Source of the DNA: Dryobates pubescens
Lineage: Eukaryota > Chordata > Aves > Piciformes > Picidae
NCBI RefSeq assembly: GCF_014839835.1
Contig: NC_071644.1
Location: 5,681,266-5,745,265 of the forward strand
Length of the DNA stretch: 64,000 bases
Direction of reading: 5' to 3'
The translations under genes and the position numbers were made by a program. Numbering within the stretch: position 1 is the stretch's first letter; each line of letters begins with the position of its first letter. Below, piece after piece: positions 1 through 12,600 of this stretch. Below the pieces are notes generated by a model that searched no databases, was not told the origin of the DNA, and worked only from the letters and a program-made list of their open reading frames with translations.

Positions 1-3000
1 GCCCGATCCTGTACTTTCTGAAGCAGGTACCAGTGCCCACTGAGGCAGCAGCTCTGAGCTTGTGCTGCACTGAAGCAGGAATCTGGCCCTGCAGCTTTGT
101 GTGGAAAAGTAAATGTGGGCACTGAGTGATCCAAAGGAGAGGAGAAACCTCTGCATTGTGTGAGTGGGGAGGAGGCTGCTGCAGTTCTGTCTCTGAAGGG
201 CTCGTTATTAATTAGCTGTGTGCACACTAAGTGCTTCTCTGGAGAATGAATGAGGTGTCTCAGCCTCCCCCCACAACCCTGGCTTCTGTGACAAAATTAG
301 TGTTGGGGAGGGGGGGGAGCAGATTTTGGGAGGGGTGGACTGAAGCTGCATGTGCTGGCAGGAGGGAAGTGTCCAGCTCCTGATGGATGGGTGGGATGGT
401 GAATGCATTTCAAACCTGCTCTGATGGGTTTCTGATGTCACTGCTGCAGTGTCTCTCTCTGTTGCCAGTTTGCTTTTTGCAATGATTGGAGCTTCTGGTG
501 CGATTGCAAAGTTGTGGTTTACATTCCTTTACCAGGAGGAATCCTGGAGGACCCTTTGCATTCCTCCTGCCGTGGGCTTCTTGCAGCGAGAGATGAAATT
601 CAGCCCTGGCACAAGTGTGCTGAGGTGTCAGTGCGCTGCAATCGCTGCCATCACTGATGATGCACTGAAGCAGTGAGGTCTGTGCTGTCACAAACTGGTG
701 AGTGGTGACCTCTCTGCGGTCTGCACCAGCCTGAGGGCCACCAGAGACCATCCGTGGTACCTCGCTCTGGCATGCTGGGGGCTGGCTGCTCTCCGAAGGG
801 GCAGGCTCAGGAAGAGGCTTTCTTGGGGCTTGTCTGGGCTTGTTCAGGCCTGAGCCTGCCTTTGTCTTTGTGATCACAGGGATCAGAGGGGATCTGCCTC
901 TGCAATTTACAGCTGCCTTGCTGACAAGACCTCCTTGAGAGACCCCAGAAGCCATCCACTAAACTGGAGCTTTTCAGACCCCAGGTGGGTGCAGTCTGTG
1001 TTTGTACTGGTCCCTGCAGATATCCTGTCTCTGTCTCCCTGTGTTTTACTCTGTCAGCTTTCTTTCTGCAGAGCCTGTTCGTGTCTGTGTGGGGCTGGGG
1101 AAAGTGGTGGTGGTCTGTGTAAAAATGCACGGCTGGGTAAGCTTTCAGAAGGCTTGAAAGTCCTGTAGGAGAATGTTGTAGTAATTGCCCCTGCTAGTCT
1201 GTCCCGCTGGGGTAAAGGGGGTGGGGGTGGGGACTCCTTTTGCTTTTGTTTTCTTTCTTTTTCTGTAGCCCACTTCCTTCAAGCCTCCCATACACAAATG
1301 CACACCGGAGGTGGGGGGTACTGGTGAGTGTGATTTCTGAGGGAGCCCAAAAAGTAGCAGCGCCCAAAGACTCATCTGTGTGCTCACACTGTCTGAATGT
1401 ACTGCAGCTGTACAGGGGAAGCTCAGGATGCTGCTTAGCAGCTTGGGTCTGCTGAGGGGTGGGTGGTTCTGGTGACTTGCCTGGTTTCTTCCAGCCCAAA
1501 CCACTCTATAATTCTACACCCAGGTAACAGAATTCACGTGGGCTTAGCCACTCTGTGGTTCCTTGTCCTGTGTAGCATTTACATCAGGGAACAAGGAAAC
1601 TGAGGGGTTAGTGCCTTTCTCTTTGCAAGGATCTGACATCTCTCCCCATCTCCTGCCTCACCTAGGATGGAGTGGGACAATTTGTGCTGCTTCCAGTGCC
1701 GTTACCTGGCTCAGCACGTTGCCTCTGCATTAATTTTGTGACGTAAAGGATAAATAATACAGCTGAAATGCTGCTGTCAGCTGATACTCCCACGGGGAAA
1801 GGAAGCTGTTATGCTGTGTTTGGCTCTGCTCCCCGCTGCTCTTCGTGAAGCTTGGCTTTTCCTGCACCTGGGTGTCCTGTGCATCACTCATCTGCTTATC
1901 ATGAGGTTTCAGGTCTGTGAGCAAACCAACTATGATGTTATCTGTTATGTAGATAACTTGCAGCACACTGGAGGGGAACCTTTCCATGCCTTGGGAATAT
2001 TCTTCTCACTTAAAGGCTGACAAAAAGTATCTATATCTAGATAAAACCATGGATAAGCTTTAGAGAAGGAGTCTGATCAGAGCAGGAAAGGAAAGGCTCC
2101 TCTGAGAATAGTAACACCTGAATTCTCTGTGCTAGCTGACCAGTTGTATTGTCTGATACTTTTGCTCTTGTTTCACTGTGTTCTGTATCATGGAGGATGG
2201 ACAGGCTTATGAAGTGACACAATAGCAGATTTCATACCAGTAATGAGAACAGAGCTTTTTCTCTGTCATGACCTATTGACATCTCAGTGCCTGTACCTTG
2301 TCTCAAAGCATGGGAGAACTAGAGGCTTTTCAGTACAGAGTTTGAAAAGTCTTCTCCTTTCGCTCACTTTTACTGTGGCCTTTGAAGAAATGTGCTTAAA
2401 TGAGAAACAAAACCCCAGGGCTGTCCTGCTGGGAAGATGTCCATCCTCCTCTTCATAAAACACAGTTATTTCTGCTTGTCCTTTACAACTGGATGGAGAA
2501 GACTTCTCCTCACCAGTGTTCCTTGTATGAACTGGGGTCTCCTGTTGTGTATACAATGAAACTTGCTAGTCCCTTTCATAGGCTTCATAGCTGTTTCCTC
2601 ATTTTTTGAAGGTAGAAACCCAGTAATCTTGCAGTAACTGGTACAGACCATCTCTTAATACATATGGAGTGAAGTTGATTAACACATGAGCCATTGTTTT
2701 GTTTCCAAAGAGAGACTCAGCTGAAGGGGCTTATACAACTGGGGGACTCTAATTCCAGCCTTCACTTTTCTGTATTTTTTTCTGTTTGCATTTTATTGTA
2801 GGACGAGTGACCAAGCATCCAAGCTATGCCCAGCCTGGCTGCAGCAACCTTCTCCCTGAAATATGAATCTTTCACCCAGAGGACAAGAAAAGGCTTTGGT
2901 AAGAGGAATTAAAGAAATGTTATAGTACTGAAAATGGAATTTGATTCTCTTCCTCTCAAGTCTTCCTGCAGATGTTCTTCCCTGGTGATAGGAGTCTACT

Positions 3001-3618
3001 GTTGTACCTCTTTGCAAGGGAAGAGCTAAGATGGAAGACTTTGTCTATAATGTGAGGAGGAGCTTGGTCTCAACAAGCAAGGAAGGACAGAACTGCTTTG
3101 AGGGTAAAGCCGTTGCTCTCAGTCACCCTGGAAGTGTCCTCTATGTCCCAGCAGACTAAACTCAGGGGTCAGGAACTTCTTGGGCTAGATAAACTTGTCT
3201 TTTCTAGGCTACAAACCAACAAGTTTTGGGGTTCTTTTTTGGATTGACATGATCAAATAGAGGCTGCTGCCAGCCATGACTCTGGGTTTGTGATCTCTGG
3301 CTAGCGCTTGGGCGCCGCTCGGTTAATGACTCATGGTGCTTGTGTGGCTTACAGTCCTCAAACCTGCAGTGCATGGACTCTGCCCAGGCCTCTCCTGAGG
3401 CACTGAGTCAGCAGAACCCTGACTAGCCTGGTGGTGTCTGCTTATCCAGGCTGCTGCAGAGCAGAGCCAGCTAGGAAGAGGGGTGACCTTGGTTCCAGGA
3501 GTTGCAGCAGCACTATCCACCACGCTTTACTCCTTCACACAACGCCCTGCTGGGAAGGAATTTAGTCTGGGGCATGTCTGCACAAAAAGTAATGGCACTT
3601 GTGTAGATGAGTTGAGGT
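1..3618. other. Intergenic DNA, no gene recognised
   Basis: This is mixed-composition DNA with many stop codons in all frames. The short open frames show no family motif, no consistent splice signals and no protein-like periodicity that I can recognise. There is a T-rich pyrimidine tract near 1,245-1,265 and a G-run near 305-320. By synteny it lies on the H6PD side of MIR34A, so it could hold part of the MIR34A primary transcript or its enhancers, but nothing in the bases proves that. Confidence 0.6.
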
Positions 3619-3980
3619 GAGGTTGTTTAGTCTGGAGGAGGCTGAGGAGAGGATCTCTTGTGCTCTACAATTCCCTGAGAGGAGGTTAAAGTGAGGTGGG
3701 AATTGGTCTCTTCTCCCAAGTAATGAGCAGAAAGACCTCAAGAGAAAATGGCCTCAAGTTGCACCAGGGGAGGTTCAGGATGGATATTAGGAAAAAAGTC
3801 TTTACTGAAAGAGTGGTCAGGCGCTGGAATAGGCTGCCCAGGGAGGTAATGGAGTCACCATCCCTGAAGGTGTTGAAAAAATTGTACACATGGCACTTGG
3901 GGATGTGGTTTAGTAGCAGCGGTGATGTTGGGCTGGAGCTGATGATCTTAGAGGTCTTTTCCAGCCTTTGTGATTCTAAG
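3619..3980 (+). repeat. CR1 LINE 3' fragment
   Basis: A 5'-truncated CR1 retrotransposon tail. It encodes the typical ORF2 C-terminal remnant (RWNRLPREV-like near 3,820-3,850) and continues into the CR1 3' UTR, with a passage like 'gatcttagaggtcttttcca' just before the terminal 'gtgattcta'. It is immobile and unlikely to contribute host coding sequence. Confidence 0.9.
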
Positions 3981-6900
3981 TTATATAGCTGCTAACTCGG
4001 GTGCTAGCAGAACTGTTTGTGTGAGCTCCAAGATGACAACTCCTTAAATACCTTCTCCAAGATGCTATTTCAGAGAATCAGTGTTTATGGTATTTGACAA
4101 GTGACCACAGAGCAAGTTTAACAGAACATTTTTGCTGTTGCTTAAACCTTTGGGTTCAGGCTGTGTGTTTTATTCAAGTTAGATAAGATATGGTGAGGGA
4201 ATTGTGTAAAGGGAAGAGATAGCATGCACTAAGTTCAGTGTGTGAGACAGGAGGGTGCATCAGCTTTCTGGGTAACACAAGTGCTAGGTACTCCTCCAGC
4301 CACTGAGACTGGAGTACTTTAAAGAGCTTGCAGTCCAAGTTAAGATGTTGCTGCTAGACATCTCTGGTCTCACTTGAGAGAGAAGATAGAGGAAAAAGGT
4401 AAGAAAAGCTTTGTTAAATATTGTTATTACAAGGGGAAGAGTTTACTAGAATGAGGGAAGTGGGAAGCTCTTTTTTTTTTTTTTTCCTTTTCCACTTCAT
4501 GTAAAAGGCAAAATGAAGTTTGAAAAGGAAGAAATTGCTCTGAATCTGGTGAGGAATGACCTGTTTAACCCTGCTGCAGAAGGCAGCACAGGTCTGATGT
4601 GCTCTGTGTGTGTTTCTCATTGCAGAGTACATGGAGAATTTCAGCAAGTGAGATGAATGTTAATTCCATAGCCTTATCTTGTTTTGATGTAGGGATTTAA
4701 TGTTGCTGAAGCCAGTGATGTCGGCCAGGCCCAGTGAGATCCCAAATGAGGATTCACTTGGGTGAGATGCAAGAGGTTTTACATGTTGTGCTTTTCAAGG
4801 AATAGAAGAGATGCTTGCTCTAGATTTTCTTCTTGGTATCCTCAACTGTACCATGTTCTGTGGAATTTTTGTGCCTGTAATTGGTGGAGAGGGTGACTGA
4901 GGGGCAGTCAGAGCTGTCCTGCAGATCTCAGCAATGTAAGAACCTGAACTCCTTCCTGAATTTTGCCTGCTGTATCCGAGAGCTTTTGTGCTTCTCAGGG
5001 TGCAGGGAAGTCTGTGGAAAGAAGCTACCAAGAGCAGGTCTGGCTTCCATCTGCAAGATGATCCCTGGGCCACACAACTGCTGCTGCTTTTTCACTTGTC
5101 ACCTGCAATGAGGTGAAGATAGCCTGCTACCCAAATGGCTGTGTCCCTCTGAGCTGAAAATCAGTTGGGTCAGGAATTCAGCTGCCCTGCAGGTAGAAAT
5201 GCTGAGCCTCCTCAGACCAGGACTTTGTCTTTCCCCCTGTCATTCTGCCACTTACCTCTTGTGTGATTTTTGCCTGCCTTATTTTACAGAAAGAAATTGC
5301 TAATGCTGTCTGCTTCGTTGCAGGCAGCCTGTGACTCACTGCAAAGGCATGGTCCCATTTCCTTATGAGCTGAGGTTGGCCTGCAGGAGTGCTGGCAGCT
5401 CATGGGGTGGAGCCCTGACCGTATCAAGGAAGGAGGAACTGTTGGAGTTCACAGCCAGTCTGAGTTCTGAAGCAGGTGTCTGCATCTCTCTGGAGCCTGT
5501 GCTCAGCCTGCTTGTGGGGTGTCAGACCTAGCACTGGAAAGATGAAGTCACTTGGGAGCTTAGATGGACTTCAGGTACCACTGCCAGCTGGATCATCTCC
5601 TACCACAGAGCTGTAAGAAACTGGTAAGTATCATATCAGGGTCATATCTCAGAAGGAAAGTTTCTGTCTTATGGTTCATTTATAAAAGCAGCCTGTGTCC
5701 TGTGTTTGGGGAATTGGGATGCTGCAGGGAGTTCGTATGAGAAGAAAGTGACAGGAAAAGTATGATAATATATCAGTGCCTAATGAGCATTGCTAAGAGT
5801 CATAGCCTGCAACCATTTTCTGGTTGACTTGGTAGCATATTGTAGGAGTGGTAGTATGAGATGGGATCATACAGCACTAGTTTGGTAATTTAGGGAGAAA
5901 CAAACCCAAACCCCAGGATCCATGTCGTAGGGCTTGTATCAAATCCAAGAGTTAATCAAATGTTGCCTTATCTTAAAAAGGGAAATCTGCCTGTAAGGTT
6001 AGAAAGAAAACTTCCTTTACTGGGAGAAGCAAGACACTTCCTCTCCTCCATGAAGGTTCATAATGGCAGAAACCAACACTTTCTTGGGGAGAAAAGAGAA
6101 TTTGTCCTTGCTCTGCAGCCACCACTAGTGGTTTGGTGTAGCTTCAAGGTGATTTTTTTTCCCTCTGGGATGCCAGTTCATGCTGGTCAGCCTAATGGAC
6201 TCAGCTAGGCATTAGCTCTAACTCCATGGGTTTGCAATACAACCTGCACAAAAGACATTGAGCATCCTGCTCTAGTTTTGAGGTTAGCCTTGTTTACAAG
6301 AGGCAATTGAGCTAGCTGATAGCCAGGATCCAGGAGCCTCTTTTAACCAAAGCCCTTCTGAAGTTTGAAAATCTTTCTTATCACTCAAACTCTTTCCTGT
6401 TGCTGCATTTCAGCCATAGATGTCACAGATAAAAAAAAATCCAACTTTGTTTTGCCTTAAAACAAGAAGTGCTTGAGATTTCCAGTGAGAGAGGATCTGT
6501 TTGCATCAAGGCTTCCAGCAGGAGTGGTTCAACTCTTTACAGAAACTGCCTGTAATTCTTCAGGTACTGGCTTGAAGGCTTGTGACTGGGTCAGTCATAG
6601 CTTGAAGGTCCACTTGTTGACAGCAGGAGGATGACACAATGCTGGGAAGGAACCTGAAATAGATGTGCTTAATGAAATGAAGCTTATGGTATCACATATT
6701 TCAGTGATGACAAAAAGAGTGCTGCAGATCTTACCTGGCAGGACTCGCTACCTTTCTTGGAATGCAGTAGTTCCGTAACAGGAGAGTGTTTTCATCTCCA
6801 CACCCATCAGCTTCTTGGGTTGTAGTAGTGATTTCTTTACAGGCTAATTCCTTCCACTGTTACATGATCCACCACACAACTTTTTCCTGCTGCTTTATTG

Positions 6901-8604
6901 CCCACACAGTAACAGATTAAGCACAAATTTGCATGTAGCCACTTAACCCAGGACAAGATCAACGTGAGGTGGTGTGATCTGTGCAGATGGGGTCACCTCT
7001 CTTGAGGAAATGCACCCCAACAGCCTATGTGAAGTGAAGCAGGTTGTGTTAGCTTTTCTCTAAGGAAAAAACTGCCTGTTGGGGGCAAATGAGCCCTTAC
7101 CTGGCAATTCCAACTGCACGCATTGTGACCGTGTCACACCTCTGGCCTTTAACTTGTGCTAAGGGATGCTACTGCACACTCTGCTGTCATTGGTGGGTTT
7201 GGTCACAGCTCCCTAAAACAGTGCTTGCCATAAATGCACAATCACAGGAAATTTGCCAGGTGCTTGAACTAAAGGGAGAGGAAAAGGATTTTCTGCTAGA
7301 CAAGCTGCTGGAAAAGAAAAGTTGCTCTGCTTGTTGGCCAGCACCTTTGCAGAGGTCTTGTTCAACGCAACTAGCCAAGTTCTTTGGTTTCCCCATGAGA
7401 CTCCAATGCTGGTCCCAAGTCAGCCATCCCTAGAAAGACAGCTTCTGACCACCTAGAAATCAGAGCAAGCTCAAGAGCTGGGTAACTTCCTCAGGTATTG
7501 CTAATGCTTGCTTTTCCTGCAGCCCCAGCCCCAGTGAATAACCAGCTCAACGATTCTAGGTCTCCGCAGAGGGGATTTTCCTGTGAGGCTGCAATATGAG
7601 GGTGGTTTTGCTGCTCCTTGTTCTCCCAGAGAGTTAAGCAGTTGCAGTTGGATGACTTATTTCCTCCTTTGCTAAAGCACTAGGAATTCTCATAGGTAGC
7701 AAGCAGTAGATGGGAGCTCAAATGTATTGAAAAATTAAAAGCAGGATCATTATCCTGCTGCACAGATACAAGGTTGTTCCTAAAAGCATCATTTTCCCTG
7801 GCCCTGTCATGCTTCATTTTTACTGGCTCAAAAGAGAGCTTTGCAGTTCCCAAAACAGCAATTCTGCAGTCTCCTATGTCCCCAGAGAAGGATGAAAGAT
7901 GTAGTATCTTCCTCCTCTGTACCAGATTGTTTGGCTCTCCTATAGCTGTGCTTGTCCCTGACCTGTTAATTGCCTTTGAGATAGTCTGGTTTGTTCTGAT
8001 CCTGATGGGAAATGGTGGAGGGATGATTAGGTCATTGTTTAAACAAGACAGTTGCAGAGTGGGACATGTTTTCAGGGCAGGATGATGGGTACTGCTTGTC
8101 AAGTCTTGATTTTGATGTTTTGGAATTGTTTGCTTTTTTTCCCTCAGGGTGAAAAGGTGACAGTCAAGGAGTGATTTGTTAATTAATTGGTGCTGTCTCC
8201 AGGGACCCAGGGAATGGAGCCCTCTTCCTGTTATCACAATCCATGGTGGGTATGACTGTTCTCTGCTGTGATGGTTTGATTGGTGTGTTGTTACAGCACT
8301 TCAGTTCACCTTTGTCAGTCCCCTTTGATACTCTACAGAGGGCAGGAGCCTTCCTCATCACCTGATAGAAATCACTGAACTTTGAGTCTTGCAATAAACC
8401 CAGCAGTTTTGTCTTGGATTACTGCCTGTCTTTAGGGGAAAAAAAAAACCCAAACCAAACCATGCTGGCCCTTCTGAAAACATGCTGACAGCCAGGAGTC
8501 TGGGGTTAACCTAACACCTGCTCTTCAGTTTGAAGCATTTCCAGTTCTTTCCTTTCTCTGCAGAATGGCAGGTTTCTGCTAACTTGTTGGTGGATGAAAT
8601 ACAG
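3981..8604. other. Intergenic DNA, no gene recognised
   Basis: No exon, RNA gene or repeat family could be supported here. A run of about 18 T lies near 4,471-4,488 and several short A-runs occur (for example near 6,430). The longest open frame, on the minus strand at 7,680-8,237, has no recognisable domain and low-complexity stretches, and I read it as chance. By position this is DNA 5' of MIR34A and may belong to its host transcript. Confidence 0.55.
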
Positions 8605-8957
8605 CTGATGAGGGCACTGAGGGCAGGCCTTTATGGCTCTCTACAACTACCTGAAAGGAGGTTGGAGCAAGGTGCAGGTTGGTCTGCTGTCCCTAGTATC
8701 AAGCACTAGGGCAAGAGGAAATGGCTTCCATTTGCACCAGGGGAGGTTTAGGTTGGATATTAGGAAAAATTTCTTTAGTGAAAGAGTGATCAGGCACTGA
8801 GACAGGCTGCCCAGGGACATGGTGGAGTCACCATTGCTGGAGGTGTTGAAAAACATGGCACATGGGGACATGGTTTAGTGGCAGTGGTGGTGGTGGGTTG
8901 ATGGTTGGAGTCCATGATCTTGATCTTTTCCAGCTGACAATTCTATGATTCTGTGAA
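8605..8957 (+). repeat. CR1 LINE 3' fragment
   Basis: CR1 tail with the 'ctacaactacctgaaaggag' and 'gcccagggacatggtggagt' blocks, ending in 'ttctatgattctgtga', the avian CR1 terminal 8-bp repeat. It is 5' truncated and on the + strand. Several substitutions from the usual consensus suggest an old insertion. Confidence 0.92.
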
Positions 8958-9861
8958 AACAGTGAGAGCAAGACAGAATCTAAAATCTGAGCTCAGCCTT
9001 TCTATCCAAACACAAACCAAATTCCTGAGTCTGGGAATGTGTAACCTGGGGAAGAGAAGGCTTAGATGCCTCAATATACAGACAGAGTGTTGCCAGTGGA
9101 TCACTGAAAGAAATTGAAGGCTGACAAAAGCCAGCAAGCTTCTAGTCCTGCAGCATGTTTTACCTTCATACTCCAGTATTGCACAAGAGGCCCTCGAGTA
9201 ATAGCCTGCTTTAGAGGCTATGATGCAAGAGTTGAGAATTGCTTTGCCCTGCAGGTTGCCTTCTCACATGTTCATGTGTTTCCAGGAACTGAGGACTGCA
9301 AGAATGCCAACACCAGCTCTTGTGCATCTCTGCCTGTTCCATGTGTATAATGGGGAAGCCAAGTGGCTTCAGTACAAATAAGTACTGGTCCCTTTTCCGT
9401 TTGTTTTGCAGGTGATTGTGTTCCCAGTGAGTCCTCATGTGTGTGACCTAAGAGCAGAGCTGTGCAGAAAAGTGAACCCACCAAAAGCTTAAGCAGGTTT
9501 ATGTCTTAAACTGTTAAGCCTCTGGAAACACTGCATTGTTCCACTGTCTTGCCTGAGTGGTGGTGTGTGAAACTTGGGAGCTCCTTGAGATAAATGTGGA
9601 TTGCAGACAAGTAAGATGGGTTTGTCTTGCTGATATTTGTAATTCAGAAGCTTTAACCCAGACTGGGGCTAAGGGGTAGGGTAAATGTCAGTTTGAGTTT
9701 GAGCCTCTTCTCCCTTGAAAGCTGTTTGCTTGCTTGCTTGTTTTTAAGTACTGCTGCAGTTGCTTCATTGACTCTTTCTTTGTCCCCAGACCTTCCCCTT
9801 CTGTGAATGAGAAGAGAGGAGGAGCTTGAATAACCTGCCCTAACTTCCCTCCTTGTGTGAT
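8958..9861. other. Intergenic DNA upstream of MIR34A
   Basis: No coding sequence was recognised. The stretch directly precedes the miR-34a hairpin and could be part of the primary transcript, which in mammals is a spliced noncoding RNA. No TATA box or CpG cluster is visible, so the pri-miR promoter, which in mammals lies far upstream, is probably outside this interval. Confidence 0.5.
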
Positions 9862-9969
9862 GCCAGCTGTGAGTGTTTCTTTGGCAGTGTCTTAGCTGGT
9901 TGTTGTGAACAATGGTCAAGGAAGCAATCAGCAAGTATACTGCCCTAGAAGTGCTACACGTTGTTGGGC
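9862..9969 (+). ncRNA. MIR34A: miR-34a precursor hairpin
   Basis: The 5p arm at 9,882-9,903 reads TGGCAGTGTCTTAGCTGGTT plus GT, identical to the miR-34a-5p I know, with seed GGCAGTG. The 3p arm at 9,925-9,946 begins CAATCAGCAAGTATACTGCC and pairs with it. The lower stem (gccagctgtgagtg ... cacgttgttgggcc) is also close to the vertebrate precursor, and differences from human sit in the loop and at the base. miR-34a is a p53-induced tumour-suppressor microRNA repressing targets such as MYC, BCL2, SIRT1 and Notch components. It lies about 8.6 kb upstream of the GPR157 start on the same strand, matching its position between GPR157 and H6PD in human. The host transcript boundaries cannot be seen. 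The identification is essentially certain; the hairpin ends are approximate. Confidence 0.98.
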
Positions 9970-11149
9970 CTGCCTCATATCTCCGTGGCTTGAGAGCTGG
10001 ATGGGATCCAGGCTGGGATACTGCCCAAGTGTGCAGTGGTGCACTGGAGCTTGGGGTGTCTGATGGAGCAGAGGGCTGCTGCGAGGAACGGCACGGGATC
10101 CTCGATGTGGTCGCTGCATTAGAGACAAGAGATGGAGAAAGCTGAATGTGTTGCAAGTTACTTTGCTCTTTCTTTGTCCTCCCCACACACCTCTTCCTGA
10201 GAGTGAAATGCCAACTCTTGTTAGTAACACTGCAAAAATACAGTTCTAGATAGTGAGAGGAGGGCTTGCTTTTAGGAAGAATTCATCTGAGCCTCAGACT
10301 GGTGAGGACAAGCCAGCTTGGCTCTGAGCCTAGCATGGGAGCAGCTCATCTCTAGTTGCTATTTCTCCTGGGTGCTGGTCAGCAGCAAATACATGCAGTC
10401 AAGGGCCCAAAACCTCAGCTGACTTTTCTGGGGAAGAATCAATTAGATTTAATTAAGCAATGAGACATTGCTTGTTATCTTGTCTGGACAAGAGGGAGGC
10501 AAGGGGGATTTGTCGAAGGGATAGATGTATGTTATGGGATTGTTTTAAGGAAGGAAATGCACTCCAACCTTTGCCTAAATCTTCTTTAATCTTCCATTAT
10601 TCACATAAAGGAGAAGAGCTTATGTTAGTTTTGTTCAAAGCAAGTTGGTTCTGTGTGTTGTTCTGTCTCTCACTGGCCTGGCATGATCCTGGGTGTCATG
10701 ATCCAGGGTCACCGGAGGTCCACCTCTCTTCAAAAAACCAGCTGTGATTTTTTTGCCCACACTTCTGCATGGTTTTGTTTTGTTTTTCTTCCTAGACAAG
10801 AACAAAATTGCACTGATTACAGGGAGTTGTGAAACTCCATGAACTGCCTGTAGAAGTTCTGCACTCAGAAGATGATGAATGGCCAGAAGGGAGCATGGTG
10901 CCCTTGTGTTGCAAGTCTTCTGAAGCTTCGTCTTTGCAGGATATTTGTCATGAGACAGAAGTTTCGAGTTAATACATTTCTTGATAAAAATATTACTTTT
11001 CTATGGCTTTTTACTTCTAGGGTTTGTTGTTGTGTTTTTTTCCCCTTTGTAGAGCCCAAGATGACCATCAGTGCCACACATTTGGTGGTGTTCTAGGTAA
11101 TGAGACTAAAAAATCTCATTGGAAGATGGCCATGCAGATGGTTACTGAG

Positions 11150-11236
11150 AGTGCCTCTTTGTGTTCTGTGTAAATGCCCTTTCTGGCTCCCTTTCCCAAA
11201 GGGCCACTGCTCCATACTTGAGTCTGAGCTGGGTGT
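11150..11236 (+). repeat. Diverged local repeat, copy 1
   Basis: This segment shares 'ccctttcccaaag' and 'gccactgctccat' and the surrounding order of words with 12,228-12,301, about 1.1 kb downstream in the same orientation. Copy 1 has an extra block of about 12 bp before the shared core. It is either an old tandem duplication or two copies of an unrecognised dispersed repeat. Confidence 0.6.
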
Positions 11237-12227
11237 TGGCTGAGTGACTGATGCAACGATTGGAATGTGGCTGGGCTGACAAACATGTGGGGCTTGACTT
11301 GTTTCACTTTGCATATAACAGCTGAGCAACTTCACCTTTGTGTTAACAGAGTCAGTGGGTTTGAGTTCCAGGTTATAAGATCAAGTACTCTCCAAGTTTC
11401 CTCTGCTTAACTTTGCAGTAGTGCTTAAACCAGGATGGTTAGTAGTGACTAACCAGCCAGCTAGTTCCTGGAAATGTGGGAGTTTGATTTCAAATAGGTC
11501 TGTTAAATGTGCCCTTTGCTACATGGAAGGAAGCCTGCTGCAGACAGCACTGCTGAATATCAAGGGGTGTTCTGGAGCTCTGTGTTGGGAATGTGACCAT
11601 GGCTGACTCCTTAGCTGGATGAATGGTAGTGGCTGTGCTGGGAGCTGAGCAGGCAGCACCCACAGATGGAGAGAGAATCTGTGAGTTGTTTAACACAAAT
11701 GTTTTATGTCTGTTTGCAAAGAAGGAGGGTGAACAGTATGATGTGGTGGTTTGCAACCCATTTTTCGAGGTCATATTTGGATGCTGGATTATAGATGTTG
11801 AATATCCTTTTGTCAATGGTCTCCGGGGCTCTGTTGCACCTTGTCCCCTAACAGAATTGTCTTTTTGCTGCTTCACACTTCATCTCTTTGAAACAACTTG
11901 TGTGTAACAACCTGAGTGAGGTGTCTGGCTCATTAACTAGGGAAGATGTCATGCTTCGTGACTTCTCATACTCGAGGGTCTCATTATTACTTTTTATATT
12001 CTTCTCTCATCTGTGCTAAAAGTGCATGCTGTGGGCAGACCTTGCTGTTGCAAAGCAGAGCCTATATACCTCCAGTTCTAATCACAGTAAAAGCTACACC
12101 CTCAGAATCCTACTACTTGGCCTGTTGTCCTACTGTTAAATATAAGAGATGCTGTCAATGCATTTTGATTATAGGGAATGAGAATGGCTTAAAAAAAAGA
12201 GGCATTGAAAGACTGCCCCCAAGCTCA

Positions 12228-12301
12228 CTGGAGCCCCTCTTTGTATGCTGTGCTAGTGCCCTTTCCCAAAGTGCCACTGCTCCATGTTTGTCTGACCTGG
12301 G
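12228..12301 (+). repeat. Diverged local repeat, copy 2
   Basis: Partner of 11,150-11,236. It starts 'gcccctctttgta' and ends 'tctgacctgggt', matching 'gtgcctctttgtg' and 'tctgagctgggt' in copy 1. I could not assign a known avian repeat family. Confidence 0.6.
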
Positions 12302-12544
12302 TGACCTTAAGGCTAGGTCTTAAGCTGAGTATTTCTTTGCTCGTGGCATCCTCCCTTTCAGTGTGAATGCACAACACTAATCCCCTTCTCCTCCTCCACG
12401 CAGCCACAGCATGAAGGAATATCCCAGATTCATCTCCTAATTTAAATCTGAAATGAAACCCCATCACAACACATGGAGCATACTGTAATTCATTGATTGT
12501 GCTGGCTCCATTCCAGCAGTCTGACTAATTGCATTCTGCCTGCA

Positions 12545-12600
12545 CACAAAAAAAAAAAAGAAAGGGGAGGGGGGGAAGAAAGAAAAATAATTAAAAAAAT
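12545..12600 (+). repeat. Purine-rich low-complexity tract
   Basis: A 12-A run is followed by alternating G-runs and A-runs, almost all purine on the + strand for about 50 bases. This is simple-sequence DNA that can expand or contract and may form non-B structure. No function is implied. Confidence 0.8.

Noticed and set aside
3696-3995. Possible gene encoding RWNRLPREV-type protein, also at 13,900-14,232
   Set aside because: This is the well-known C-terminal end of CR1 ORF2, not a host gene.
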